The notes beneath the pieces are model-generated. The model was given only the letters and a program-made list of their open reading frames with translations. It did no database searches and was not told where the DNA came from. Both the position numbers and the translations under genes were made by a program. Below, in pieces: positions 1 to 12,100 of a DNA stretch of 64,000 nucleotides (positions are counted from its first letter, which is position 1; each line of letters opens with the position of its first letter). The stretch is from Megaustenia siamemsis (Eukaryota > Mollusca > Gastropoda > Stylommatophora > Ariophantidae). The stretch is from the NCBI GenBank assembly GCA_032433765.1, contig JAVIAB010000124.1, positions 94,888,345 through 94,952,344 on the forward strand, written 5' to 3'.

Positions 1-128
1 GTTTCTTGTTAGGTGGATTTTGTGTTATTCTCGAATCCTTAAATTCCTCTCTAAACATATTTATATACTATTATATGAGCAGTAAATACAGGACTGCTTT
101 ACGCCAACTCTTTTGTAAAAACAAATAA
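1..128 (+). CDS. Rhodopsin-class GPCR, 3' end of last exon (partial; gene 1)
   Basis: Reading from base 3, the frame encodes the end of transmembrane helix 7 and the short cytoplasmic tail of a seven-helix receptor, ending at a TAA at 126-128. The visible peptide carries ESLNSSLNIFIYYYMSSKY, which aligns residue for residue with ESINSSMNIFIYYHMSSKY in the three complete paralogues in this window, followed by a basic segment ending LFCKNK. It is the C-terminal 41 residues of a fourth member of the local chemosensory/FMRFamide-receptor-like cluster. The rest lies upstream of the window, so it cannot be judged whether the gene is intact. It is on the plus strand, opposite to the next two paralogues. 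The inference is strong because the frame, helix and stop position all match. Confidence 0.85.
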   Translation, partial: FLLGGFCVILESLNSSLNIFIYYYMSSKYRTALRQLFCKNK

Positions 129-217
129 AGGCGGAGTCACATACATAAAGTTTACTGTGTCCGATATAGATGGTATTTGGTAAAGTTGCTAGCACTCAAC
201 AACAGATAATAGTAAAT

Positions 218-640
218 CATCTTCTTCTTTCCTTCCTCGTTTGCCTTTCAGCGTCGAGGGGAGATATAATTTGCGGTCTTTTGCTCTTCTATTCGCATTT
301 GCTGCTGTTATGTTTCCAGTGTTTCCAGTTTTCTAGCAATCCATCTTTTTCGTGGTCGGCCTTTGGATTTGGTGTTCTCACAACGGTTATTGATAGCTCG
401 TTGTGTTGTTTTTTTTTATCTTTCTGCCTTGTCATGTCACCAAATACTGTTATCTTTTGTTTCCTGATATATTCTATGACGGGGGTTATTCTTAACTTTT
501 TTCTCAGTTCATTTCTGATCTTGTCTCTCAGGCTGTTTCCTGTCATTCGTCTAACACATTCCATCTCACCAGATGTTACTTTTCTTATTGTTCTTGCATC
601 TACTGTCCAGGACTGGCATTAGTAACAGAACGTTAGAATG
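218..640 (-). mobile_element. LINE-B 3' fragment (post-RT region)
   Basis: On the minus strand an open stretch (564-289) reads CVRRMTGNSLRDKIRNELRK and then a IRKQKITVFGDMTRQ-like segment. This is the region after the reverse transcriptase in RTE-like LINEs, where an aromatic-GH(V/L)xR motif is usual. The 3' part matches the LINE-B stubs at 17640-17895, 27165-27360 and 30800-31050 and the longer copy at 37460-38880, including the A-rich terminal segment. It is 5' truncated and non-functional. Confidence 0.65.
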
Positions 641-1174
641 AAGATTGTTAGAAAATAGTAAATGGTGATACAATATTTGTACAATTTGTAATTTAGATTA
701 AGTTGTTCTTATTGAAAGAAAAGACTAGCATGATTTGCTGCTTGGAAATTTGTCACCCAAAATTTAAAACGTTTATATGTTTTATATACAATTATTTAAT
801 TCAATAATCTCTATATAGAGATGTATGCACTTGTATAGAAATGTTCTAAACTGAATGTGCATAATAAACATGAAGAACTAGATTAAATCACATAAGCAAA
901 TACAACAATTACATTACCATTTTACTGTTGTGTGCACTTGGTGGTTTCAATGCCATGTTAACAGATTGCTTCAGTGTTGTATAACATGGTTGACACAAAA
1001 CAAGAATATTGGCAAATGTTGTTTGGGTGAAACGCCAAGAGAAGATAAATAATTAGGCAGAAATATACTTGTTGTTTGGGTGAAATGCCAATAGAACATA
1101 CACAAAAACTTGTCAGAAATATACATGGAGACAAATAATAATAAATGAATATTATTATAGAGGGACAATTCCGA

Positions 1175-1456
1175 GACGAATCAATTCAGAGGAATAGGTA
1201 TGTTTACAGCACTCTGAAAAAAAAAAAAAAAAATTTCCATAACTGAAAAAAACGAACAGTATATACTCCAAAGCAAAGTTAGCCGAGCTAGCAGTGTTCC
1301 GTAGCGTTTGGCTTTTCTTGGCAAGTTGATGTGCCAAGGAGTACAGGTTCGATCCTGCTTCGGACCATATATTGTTGTTTATTTTGTTTTCTGTTCTTGT
1401 TATTTGTCATTTTTTTCCGATTGCTGTAAACATACCTCTTCCTCTGAATTGATCCT
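1175..1456. repeat. Degenerate palindromic (foldback) element with tRNA-like core
   Basis: Two inverted arms, about 1175-1285 and 1340-1455, face each other around a core with tRNA-like promoter boxes. The left arm contains TCAATTCAGAGGAATAGGT and the right arm carries its near reverse complement, ACCTCTTCCTCTGAATTGA. The core has a B-box-like GGTTCGATCCT followed by GCTTCGGACCATATATTGTT. The same core and arms occur at 27477-27739, where the palindrome is almost perfect. Here the arms have diverged and one has gained a poly(A) run, so this is the older copy. There is no protein coding. Confidence 0.6.
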
Positions 1457-1604
1457 CAGAAATATATATATTGCTTGGGTGAAATGTTAAGAGAAGACAA
1501 CAATAGACATTCAGAGTATTATGTTTCTAGAGAGTTTAAACTTTACAGACTCATAATTTTTAAATATAATTTTTAAAAATTAATTCTTATTAATGTATTT
1601 GACC

Positions 1605-1895
1605 GGGTGTCCGGTCAGCGCAATCGATAGGCGGTTGGCTTACCACGGCAACAGCCGGGGTTCGACTGGACTACTACGGACAAGGGGTAGGGTTCGATCC
1701 CAACCGACGGCTCCGGGTTCACCCAGCCTTAAATGGGTACCGGATTTTTTCTGGGAAAGTAAAGCAGCACGGGCGTAATACCGACCACATTACCCCAAAA
1801 ATCATGTGCTGAAGGTCTGTAAAATATAGGGTCACTAACACCATATTTCCCTATACGCCACTTGGCGTAACGGGGGGTACTTTACTTTTTTTTTT
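1605..1895 (+). mobile_element. SINE-A, full-length, with 14-bp target-site duplication
   Basis: This is a tRNA-derived SINE bounded by a perfect 14-bp direct repeat, TAATGTATTTGACC, at 1591-1604 and 1896-1909. The head holds a pol III B-box (GGTTCGATCCC). The body carries the family signature GGGTACCGGATTTTTTCTGG, and the tail contains the hairpin ACGCCACTTGGCGT, then GGGGTACTTTACT and a T-run. Unlike the other copies, this one starts with an extra tRNA-like segment (about 1605-1665) that has its own box-B-like GGGGTTCGACT, so it seems to have two promoter heads. It lies at the 5' edge of the LINE remnant that follows. Other family members are at 14488-14741, 23358-26683 (split), 38921-39338 and 56123-56628. 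Confidence 0.85.
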
Positions 1896-1910
1896 TAATG
1901 TATTTGACCA

Positions 1911-4320
1911 TCATAGGAAATCATGGTTTAGAAAAAAAGGAATAACAGAGGAGAAAGATTAATACAATTTTGTGAAGAAAAGAGACTGAAAACAAACTGA
2001 CTGCAATATCTTTTTTGAGCAAGAGAAAAGGAAATTATACACATGGAGAAGCTCTGGAGACAGGAAGAGGAATCAAATAGATTACATAATGATAAAAAAC
2101 AGATTCCGTAACAGCGTCAAGAAAGCAAAAACCTACCCAGGAGCAGATATTAATTCAGATCACAATCCTGTAATAATTACAATAAAAATCAAATTAAAGA
2201 GAAACAAACAAAAGACCAATTCAGCAACACCAATAGATATAACAGCATTACATCAAAAAGATGTTAATATAACAGCATTACATCAAAAAGATGTTAAAGA
2301 AACTTATACTGTACAAGTAAAGAACACATATCAGAAGCTGCTAGAGGAAGGGATTGAGCAGTACAGAAGAGAAAATCCTGAGAAAAAAGTCACAACAAAT
2401 GGCAATGCATAAAAAAATAGCATACACGAATCCTGCAACACATACCCAAAAAGGAAAATAACAAAAAACAAACATGGGTAACTGACAAAATCTTAGAAAA
2501 AATGGAAGAAAGAAGACAAGCGAAAAACACTGCCAGATACAATGAAATTGACAATGAAATACGGAGAATGTGCAAAAAGGCAAAAGAAGACTGGCTCAAC
2601 CAAAGATGTCTAAAAGTCGAAACTATGGAAAGTTAAACAAAACTTAAGAGGGATGCACACAGAAATAAAGAGAATGACTAATAAAAACAAAAAAGCTGCA
2701 GGGAGCGGATGTATTGCAAACAACGAGGGAAGAATGCTAACAGACAACAAAGATATAATAGATAGATGGCAGAAATATAAAGAATTATTTCATAGCTAAA
2801 GGGACAAAAAGACATTTATAAAATTTGCAATCAGCTATAAAATCCTGAAATCTGAAGTAGAAAAATCTATAAAAACAATGAAAAAGGGAAAGGCAGCAGG
2901 ACCTGACAATATACAAATAGAGATGATAATAGTACTAGAACATTTTGGGCATTGAAGTGATCACAGACATATGCAATGACATATAGGATACATACTACAG
3001 GAACTAAAAACATCAACTTTCATTGCATAAAAAGAATGGTGCAGTTGAATGCAGTGATTTTAGAACAATAAGCCTAATGAGTCAGGTAACACAAATTTTA
3101 CTAAAAGTTATACAGGGAAGGATTCAGAATAAAATCAATACTGAATTAGAGGAGCAACAATTTGGATTCAGGAAAGACAGTGGCACAAAAGAAGCCATAT
3201 TTAGCATGAGAACATTGATTGAAAAGTACACAGAAGTAAACAGACCAATATATGTCTGCTTCATAAACTACACCAAAGCTTTCGATAGAATACACCATAA
3301 TTAATTTATAGACTGCCTAAAAGATATAAATCTAGACGACACAGACATACGACTAATATGTAATTTGTATTTGGAGCAAACAGCAATAATAAAATATAAC
3401 AAGGAGAACTCTACACCCATTGATATAAAAAGAGGAGTAAGACAAGGATGCACCAAACTTGTTCAATCTATACACTGAGCAAATCTTTATAAACATCTCT
3501 GAGATGCCAGGCCTAAACATTAATGGAAAGATAATCAATAACCTGATATATGCTGATGATACTGTTCTACTAGTAGAAAATTCTAAAGACCTACAATAAT
3601 TGCTTAATGTGATAAACATAACAAGCAAGAAATATGGACTAGATATGAATATCAAAACGACTAAAACTATGATCATAAACAAAGAAAATTTTCAAGACCT
3701 ACAAATAAATATCACATTTGAAGGAATACATCTGGAGACAGTTCAGAGCTACAACTACTTTGGACATACTATAATCAAAGATGAAAAATGTAAAATTGAA
3801 ATAAACAAAAGAATAGGTATGACAAAAAGTAATTTTAATGCATGAAAAATATACTAACATCAAAACAAATAAAACCAAGGCTAACACTAAGAATGGCAAA
3901 ATGTTACATCTTCTCAATATTCCTGTATGGTGCAGAACATGGACGTTAAACAGAACAGAAAATTGAAGCCTTTGAAATGTGGATTTATAGAAGAATAGGT
4001 AGAATTGGATGGAAAGAAAAGAAAAAAAAACGATGAAGTTTTAAAACAACTAAAATTAAAAGGAGAACTACTAAAAACAATTAAGACAAGACAAATGAAA
4101 TGTTTAGTTTACGTTAAAAGACACAACACCCTAATAAAAGTAATTTTGGAGGGGAAAATACAAGGTAAAAGAGGCAGAGGCAGACCAAGACTAACATGGA
4201 CGAGTAACATCAAAAGATGGACAAGTCAACCTGCACGATCAGAGCAAGAAACAGAGTGAAATAGCGCTCCATGGTAGCCAACCTTCGTTGCGGAGACGGC
4301 ACTCGATGATGATGATGATG
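1911..4320 (+). mobile_element. RTE-like LINE, 5'-truncated and decayed (EN and RT)
   Basis: This is a long but broken LINE copy. Starting near 1911 are the end of an APE-type endonuclease (NQIDYIMIKNRFRNS at 2077-2121, then GADINSDHNPV, the catalytic DH motif) and a lysine-rich linker. The reverse transcriptase follows: GKAAGPDNI near 2890, SDFRTISLMSQVT near 3055, CFINYTKAFDRI near 3258, a YADDTVLL motif near 3550 and post-RT sequence. The element ends with a (GAT)n tail at 4300-4320, the usual RTE kind of 3' end. Many stops and frameshifts interrupt it, so it is dead. A 30-bp in-frame tandem duplication within the linker (about 2235-2297) repeats ITALHQKDVN. Confidence 0.75.
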
Positions 4321-4427
4321 AATTTATTTGAAAGTGTTTAGCAAAAAAACACCATCCTGTGCCGAAACTGAAATAAAAATAGTGAAACGATTTTTTTCTG
4401 TAGAAGAAAATACATCATAGTCGTAAA

Positions 4428-4690
4428 GTAGAGGGCCGCGGTATCTTAGTAGTTAGTCAGCTGGACATTGTGATATTGGATATAGTCGTCGGATAATCCT
4501 CATCGCACATGCAACAACTGTTCATAAAAACTCAGATCTTCTCCCCAACAAAACCGGCAGTTTGAAAAGACAAACTGGTTCACTAGTCTACCCGCTATCT
4601 CCTTGTTGCTCTCCAGAATCTAAACAGCATCCCTTCATTTCGAGCATTCGGCACGGTTAAGGTCATAAGATAGTACATCTTCATGACGTA
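4428..4690 (+). mobile_element. Possible tRNA-derived SINE of another family
   Basis: A segment beginning GGGCCGCGGTATCTTAGTAG looks like the 5' half of a tRNA with an A-box, and a degenerate B-box region lies about 40 bases on. No second copy was found in the window and no target duplication was seen, so this call rests on the head alone. Confidence 0.35.
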
Positions 4691-5049
4691 TCACACACAA
4701 CAATGGAAGCCCCCACAACTCCAGATTCGCCCCCAAAAATGCACAAAATACCGTAGCGATGGTGCAGAATCCCTAAACTTGAAACTGCAGTTTAATAGGC
4801 AGAACAATCACTATTAAGAAGATGTACATAATTAGTGCGGAACAAATCCAATAATAGTTATTGAACAGCTCTCAATGTCATGAAATGATCAGCACGTCGA
4901 CCCCACGACAGGGGAGTATCGCTTTCACAACACAAAACTTAATTTTCAAAAGGGACCGCTGCCATGCGCACAACTCCGAAGCATCAGCACGAATCCGCTA
5001 AATGTAATATTCAGTTGACTCTAACGCAGCGATCTACAGTGGAGAGCTG

Positions 5050-5285
5050 AAATCAATTGGACTACTAAGGACAACAGATCGGATTGCGTACTTGTCGACG
5101 GCTTCCATTTTCACCCAGCCTTAATTGGGTACCGGAAATTTCTGCAACAGAAAGACGACACAGGCAACATACCAACCACATAACCAAAAAAAATTAATGT
5201 TACGAAAGGTCTATAACAAATGTTGACATTACCACTATATTCCCAGTAAGCCGCCACCAATGGCGTAACGGGGATCATTATTTCT
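5050..5285 (+). mobile_element. SINE-A, degraded copy
   Basis: It keeps the SINE-A order: TTGGACTACTAAGGACAACA, a worn B-box, TTCACCCAGCCTTAATTGGG, the GGGTACCGGA block and a tail with TGGCGTAACGGGGAT. The A-box end is lost. It is considerably more diverged than the copies at 1605 and 14488, so it is an old insertion. Confidence 0.65.
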
Positions 5286-5792
5286 TCTTTCCAGCTGCCC
5301 GTTCGCCTGTAAATAGAAGCTCGTTAATCTCTCCTGTCTCCGGTAGGTTTTATAACTTATATACATTCGGATTTCGGTTCCACGATGGTGGAATAATGTT
5401 AAGGAGTAAAGGCACCAAGATGCACTAAGAGGCATAGCGATGCGGGGCTGCTGTAAAGCTGATGATAATGACAATTTATTTTTAAAAAAGGAAGAAAAAG
5501 GTTGTATGGTAACTGCTTTAAGTAGGTGAGTAACAAAGGGAAAGTCGACGTTTCTGGTAAGTAGGCATTCAACTGGAACAAAAAAACAACATAAACATAT
5601 ATACAAGGATATATACACACATCTAACTACATGACGATAATATGCTACATATTCAGGGAAGGGAATAAAAAAAAGGTAATTTCCCTGTGGTCCAGAGCTT
5701 GGTCAGCGTCTGAATGAACTCAAATAAGTGGGCGCTCTGACCAAATATATATCTCACTGACCAGGCAGTCAGGTGAGAGATGAAAAGGAGGA

Positions 5793-6111
5793 CTGGTTGG
5801 TCTCGAGGCAAGACGCCGGCCTCGAGACAGAGAGGTTGTGGGTTTTTAACCCATAATCCCGGTTGCACCAGTGGGGATTTTTATTTCTGATACCTAACAC
5901 CCCTGGTCTCAGCAGCGAGACACGTCAATTACTCATGGTAAAAAATATGAGTACCTCCGAAGACGAAGATGTCTGCTTATGCGGCTAGGGAACCATGTGC
6001 ATATGGCTGCCAAAGAAAAACGGATTAACACGCAAAATTCAGTTCCTAGTCTCTAGGGACCCCGTCGGAGGATAAAGCTGGCGAATGCAATAAAAAAAAA
6101 AAAAACAACAA
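5793..6111 (+). mobile_element. SINE-B, nearly complete copy
   Basis: This is a tRNA-derived SINE starting with TGGTCTCGAGGCAAGACGCC, with a B-box-like GGTTGTGGGTT, a CCTGGTCTCAGCAGCGAGAC block, an ATGAGTACCTCCGAAG block and a 3' end of CTAGTCTCTAGGGAC followed by AAAGCTGGCGAATGCAATA and an A-run. The same order is seen at 16775-17092, 51159-51262 (3' part) and 62637-62946 (minus). It is flanked by imperfect direct repeats about 40 bp long (5753-5792 and 6112-6152), longer than an ordinary target-site duplication. Confidence 0.75.
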
Positions 6112-6893
6112 CTCACTGACCACGCAGTCAGGTGAGAGATGAAAGGGAAGGATTCTAAAAATGTGGGGAGGTGGATACAAGATACGTATAAACTGTACGT
6201 ATAAACTGTGTATATAAATCTAACTGTGGGTGTGCACAAAGAAAAGATGTGCTAAAAATTATGTGTACATAACCATACATAATGTTATTGTTCCATCGAT
6301 CACTACATAAATTGAATGCGTGAAGACTGAGTTTGTATCCCCAATATAGTCAATCAGATATTCCACTTATTGAATTAGCTGGATGTAAATTGTAAGCCAA
6401 TCGGATTGGTATGATTTGTTTATAGTTTGTCCCCTGATTCATATTATGCTATTTTAAATTAGGATCATTATCATTGCACCCCGGACACATCCATTGGTGC
6501 TCCGATCTTCTCAAAATATTCATCAAGACACAGAGACTAATCGTGCCACTTCAATTTGGTTGACAAATCATGCCATTCGTCCTGCATAACGCTCTGTTCT
6601 GGCAGCACCGGTATTCTCTCCCAGTTCGCACATTCCAGACAGCCAAATGTGTACATTCCTTAAGTCGTCTGTTCTACCCATCTCTCGTAGCTTGTTAATG
6701 GTATCTACCACATCCATTGGCTGCCCAGCAGTTCATATTGCCGAACAGGTCAGTCTTTCTGCTCTGTCCTTAACCTCAAGACCAGCAACATCCTCTGGAC
6801 ATACATAATGAAGATACTGTAAATCGTGGATCTCTGTATTCATCCCACCACTGACGGCAAAGTAAGTCTGACTCCACTTTGCTGATCATGTTC

Positions 6894-7066
6894 ATTGAGT
6901 CACACAGCACACACACGTGAGTACACGATTGAGTCACACAGCACACACACACGTGAGTACACGATTGAGTCACACAGCACACACACGTGAGTACACGATT
7001 GAGTCACACACACACACACGTGAGTACACGATTGAGTCACACAGCACACACACGTGAGTACACGAT
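6894..7066. repeat. Minisatellite, about 34-bp unit, five copies
   Basis: The unit starts ATTGAGTCACACAGCACACA and ends CACGTGAGTACACG. Five consecutive units of 33-36 bp differ mainly in the number of CA dinucleotides. The bases before it (about 6463-6525) resemble the R3 repeat. No gene is seen around it. Confidence 0.85.
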
Positions 7067-7574
7067 TGAGACTCCAACCATTAAAGACTTTTTCACTGCC
7101 ATTATTTCCATCGTCAAACTCCTGGTAATCATTGCGTAGGTGACGCTATCCTCGTGAACAGTTCTGCCATTGGATCGAGCATGCCCGAAGCACTTCGTTG
7201 ATGACGTACCGCAGAACCACCTGCTTAGACTAGCATGTCCATATCACTACAGTTTTAATAAATAAAGGCAATGATTTCTACGCTAACTGCAATATAAGTA
7301 TATTCTTTGCATCCTCTATCTAGTATGGCAATGGGGTGAAGGTGGTTTTAATTTCTAAAAGAACATGTATCCATGTTGCCCCAGGAATACCATTAGAGAG
7401 CACGCAGATCGATCTGATAATATACTCAGCCCGGTCTAATTATTATTTACCTCTCCTTAACCTATTGCCCTTATGCACATTTATTTTCTCATAAGTGAAT
7501 GTTCCTAATCAGCGCTTATCTTTAGGTATGCACGTGCACTTAGTAACATGATTCTGATCTACATAGTGGGGAAA

Positions 7575-8420
7575 TCAAATAGAAAACGCATCGCCATGCA
7601 TGAAGTGTCTCTCTCTTTTGTAGCCTAAAATAATACACATAGTTTCATCTTGTATTCTTTTGAGTTTAAGTACATGAATCTTACTAATATTGAGGATGGT
7701 CAGGGCGTATTCAGTGAACAAGAGGGCTAGTTCTCGATCCAGAAGTATCAACAAACGGTTGTCCATAGCAGAAGCTGCTATGACTCTCATCACGACAATT
7801 ACACCACCTACTCTTACAATTGTAAGTCTATGTTAACACTAGAATTGATTGTTAAGAGAGAGCCATGCTACTGTTGATTTACTTAAGTTAACGGCTGCTT
7901 AGAAACTGTTACCCCATGAAACGAAGCGATCAGCTTTGATTTGTAGAAGCTTGCTGATTTCATTTCTATCTTTGCCTTGTCGATACATCCCAGTGTCAAC
8001 TGCAAACCCTTTCCATTCAGTTGTTGAGCAGTTATCATAACAGTGTACACATTTAAAAGGACTGGTGACAGTGGAGAGACTTCAGGTAGACCTGGTCAAA
8101 TGTCCATCGGCTCAAATGACCAGCTCAGCATCTGAGAACCAACTTTCTCTGAAACAATAAGGTCACGATCCATCTTAAAATCAGAGTATGCGCCTCAAGT
8201 TTCACTAGCATGTGTATAAGATATTTAAAAGATTCTCTGTTGTAAGTATCTTCTATGTCTATCACGTTTTCTCACGAGCATGAAATCTTTCAAACTCATC
8301 AAAGTCAAAGATTTCTGCATTTAGCCATGTTTCATTATTGCGTCGGAACCGGTCGTATATGGGAGAAAAATATTGCGCAGTTCGAAGTACCAAACCAGTC
8401 CACAAACATGGTTTTCTCCA
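7575..8420 (-). pseudogene. LINE-D-type reverse transcriptase remnant
   Basis: The minus strand carries scattered RT blocks in the correct order. Near 8275-8140 a VIDIEDTYNRESFKYLIHML segment corresponds to the palm block with the first catalytic Asp. Near 8100-8045 is GLPEVSPLSPVLLNV, matching the GLPQGSPLSPxLFN block. Further on, WGNSF and AAVNLSKS correspond to the post-YADD block. The stretch 7793-7575 ends with a LKRIQDETMCIILGYKR segment, typical of the region between RT and RNase H in I-superfamily LINEs. Several stops and shifts break it. The catalytic YADD itself is not recognisable. It is likely the same kind of element as the RNase H remnant at 60830-62015. Confidence 0.6.
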
Positions 8421-8429
8421 GGAACTTGC

Positions 8430-9000
8430 AAGCTGATTCACATCCAACAATAGTGTTACTACTGTTTTTATCACTACAGGTCTTAATATCCTCCTCAAAT
8501 GAAACATTATCATATATTTCTAGATGTACATAGTAAATTATCATCCTCATATTTCACTTTCTTATTTAGAAACATTTAAAACTGAAATTAGACAAAAGGA
8601 CCAACAAATAACATATAACTCACGATAAAGCGTATCCTTTTACTATCACCTGCCATTTCCAACCCAATGTTAAAATAAATAATGAAAGTTAATGCATTTT
8701 CAGTTTTAATTAGCAAAGTTAGAGCCAAAAGATTATTGTCCACACACAAAATATTGTACAGTTCATACAGGAGGTTTATCACATTGTTTCAGTTGCTAAC
8801 ATTTTCAACGAAAAAGGGAAATCGCAAGTTCATGACTTCTCTATTGGACACAATATATAACATTGTTTCGAAATGTTCATTTTTTTTATGTCAAGCATAT
8901 ATACGAAATAAAAATATACATTCAATCGAATTTGATGGCATCACAGCTTGCATGTCAATTGATTTTGACCGAACAAAGAAAATAATTCCTGAGCTGAAAA
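8430..9000. other. Intergenic stretch, nothing recognised
   Basis: This is AT-rich sequence between the LINE-D remnant and the 3' end of receptor gene 2. Open frames here (for example 8682-9005) show no motif, no biased composition and no paralogue in the window, so I treat them as chance. Confidence 0.5.
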
Positions 9001-9027
9001 GTTAATTATGTTTCATAAATACATGTG

Positions 9028-9033
9028 TTTATT
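9028..9033 (-). terminator. Candidate polyadenylation signal of receptor gene 2
   Basis: TTTATT on the plus strand is AATAAA on the minus strand, about 163 nt beyond the stop codon of receptor gene 2. It is the first canonical hexamer I find downstream. Cleavage here is inferred, not seen. Confidence 0.4.
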
Positions 9034-9195
9034 TGCAAATTGTCGAAGCATTCTTAACAAACTACTACTTTATAAAATACTGACAGATTAATCATTAGCT
9101 ATTGACATGGCTTTTGCAACAATTTTGACTGATTAACCAGTTCAAAGTGCTGACGGATTAATCCTTTGTAAACTACAGACTGATTGATGTGTTTT

Positions 9196-12100
9196 TCAGC
9201 TTTCTATGTCCTTGTCGGTAAAGAAAAGATGTCGTAATGTAGTCCTGTATTTGCTGCTCATATGATAATAGATAAAGATATTCATAGACGAGTTAATGGA
9301 CTCTAGCACAAAGCAAATCTGAACTAAAATTGTAGCAAGATTCCTGTGTCTACCGTTAATGGAAATTTCCGGTTCAGTAGTCATGGATATAAAAATCATA
9401 ATAATAGGAACGAAACAAGCAATGAAGAGAGCGGAAATCATGACCACCATTTTAGACGCTTTCTGATTACGACTGGTCACGTTATCAGCCTGTCCGTTTG
9501 CAGTTGTCTTACTTCTCCATTTTGTGTTGTGCTTTAATTTAATTACCAAGATTGTAGTGCAAACGATAATGACCAAAAATGCACTAAATGGAATGAAAAC
9601 ATTGTTAATGGCTAAAGAGATCTTTTCAACGCCCTCTCTGTTTTCAGTGAAGACGATTCCTATAATAGTTCTGTTTGTTCCTTGTTTCTGTTTGACTTCT
9701 AACTTGTTGACAACGTACACTGGGGCGACACTTGCTATGAGGATGGTGAACAAAACAATAATTGTGATGGTTACTCTTTTTGGTGTTACAAGACTGTTTA
9801 CCTGTAAAGAAGGAAAAAAACACACAAAGACAAATCAGGTTATACATCTTGGACACACTAAAATAAATATACTTCACATTCTCAGTTAGCTACACGTGAA
9901 CCCTTTATTAGGTTCGTATTATCCGCTGATCTTGTGCGATATGTAACAGTTCCACCTTTGATTTTTGTTCATGCCAAGTCATCAAACCATTCGGCATCTC
10001 TTTTCCTATGTCTACCTCTATCTCTCCGACCTTCTATTTTTCTGTTATTACTGGATATACTGGACAAATCACCTCTTCTCAATACATACCCCACAAATAT
10101 TGACTCCCATTACCTATTTTCTTCAAATACACACAGACATTAACATCAAATTATTTAAAATTGTTAACCGCCATAATACCACCACTGCATATTGAGCATT
10201 TTGTCCGTACGTTATCTTCTCCACCAAATTCCGTAGAGTGAAACGGCTGAGATCACCTGTTGAATTGAAAAAAATCTTCGTTGGTCACTCACGTAACTCT
10301 TGTTTCTGGCACCGCCTTTTTTGACATGCAGCTCTTGTATTCTGGTTAGGGTTACTTGTTCACCATCGACTGCGGAACAATGTACTTGTTTTATGCCTGA
10401 TTAGGACATTGGGAATGTCAGCCACCATCTGTGCATGACCACAACCCACGATCGCCACACCTGCGTGACGTACGTTCATTACCACTTACATCCACTTGTT
10501 CTGGCACAAAAATAAGAAAAATGTTTGTCCAGCCTGTTCCTCCTCAAGAGGACCAGCCACTTCTACAAGCCCAGCTTATTTCCACATTCCTTGGCGCAGT
10601 AATCTAGTCACTGAGAAAAAAAACACACCAGGGAGAATGTCTATGTCTCCAACCAAATCATTGCCTTTGTTTTGTGATAACAATGGCCTCCATAATTCAT
10701 TTCCTTGTAGTCACAGATTAATGCACCACAACCCCACCAACTAGGCTATTAAAACCCATGAACTACGCTTGTGTCGTGCCATTATTGGACAGTAAACATT
10801 TTTTGTTAAAATCAACAAGACAAACACCTTTTAAACAAGGGCATAAGTTGTGAAGTGAAATAAGCTGGCAGTTTAATTGAAGGAAAAGAATCAACACATG
10901 TTATGTTCACCTTGCTGCTATTTCTTACCTGCAAGGGGGCAGTGACACACAAACACCTCTCCATGGTGATTAGGGCGGTCATCCATGCACTGACTCGAGT
11001 GAATGTGATATGTGGCCAGCAGCCTGTCAGGTACTGAAACTCTACCGGTTCAAAGGGGAGGTCTGCTGTACTCATATGTGGTGTCATACAGATATTTGCC
11101 CACATAAGGGGTACCAGACATCCAAGATCAGATATTGCCAGCCCTGAAATATGTAACTATAAATGTTGGTATCATTGATTCCTTTACTAAAGTCGAGTAT
11201 GACTTATTAAGGCTAGTGCTAGGGCATCGTATTAATTTACAGATGTGATTTACGTCTGAGAATGCTAATTTGAAGTATAATTAGTAATGAAGAGATGTAG
11301 ATTTTAATTCCAATTCATGAATATTAACCAATAGTTAATGAAAAGAAATAAAGACGTTACTACAACAAGATATATTGATAACGAATAGCGTTGAAACAAA
11401 GGTCGGCAAATCGATATTGATACTAGGATTTGTGATCGATGATATATCTGTAGACTTAAAGGTAAGATTTCCCTCAAGCCGCACAAGGCGAGTGAAGGAA
11501 TATGGTGTTAGTGGACATATTTTTACTTTGACCGCGGCACATTATTGGGTAATATGGTCGGTATCACGCCAGACCTTCAGGACTTCCCAGAAAATTTAAT
11601 GTACCCATTTTTCGAGGATGAGTGAACCCCGGAACGTTGATGGTCCAAAAAAGTTCCATCTTATCTAGGAATTGAACCCTAACGCTTTTAATCAGTCAGC
11701 GAAATCACTAACCACTGAGCCACCGAAACTTCTTAATATTCTTCTGTATTACCACATTTTGTGAGTAGTAACATTTATTTTACTATATACATGATGTCTA
11801 GGAGACACTTCCATAATTTCGAACTATTTATTTATATCACCGAATGACCCCTTTTCGTATTTACATTGTCAGCAAGAGTTACGTGATATTATAAGACATC
11901 ATTATCATCATCATCATCATCATTATCATCATCATCATCATCATCAAGTACCGGGCCTGCTGGCGTAGGTGATCATGTCTCTCCACAACTTTCGATCTCG
12001 GCAGCTATTTATCATTTCTGTTGTTGACCTTCTGCCAAGCCATTCTCTTAAGCTGTCTGTTGTTTTTTTTCACTTTTTTCTCTTCTATCTCTTCATCCCT

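Noticed and set aside
5235..5868. Minus-strand frames of 71-127 codons
   Set aside because: They cover degraded SINE-A and SINE-B sequence and have no domain or splice support.
9346..9889. Plus-strand frames of 63-121 codons over receptor exon 3
   Set aside because: They are antisense shadows of the conserved exon; the same shadows appear opposite gene 3 (20289-20810) and gene 4 (55564-56010).
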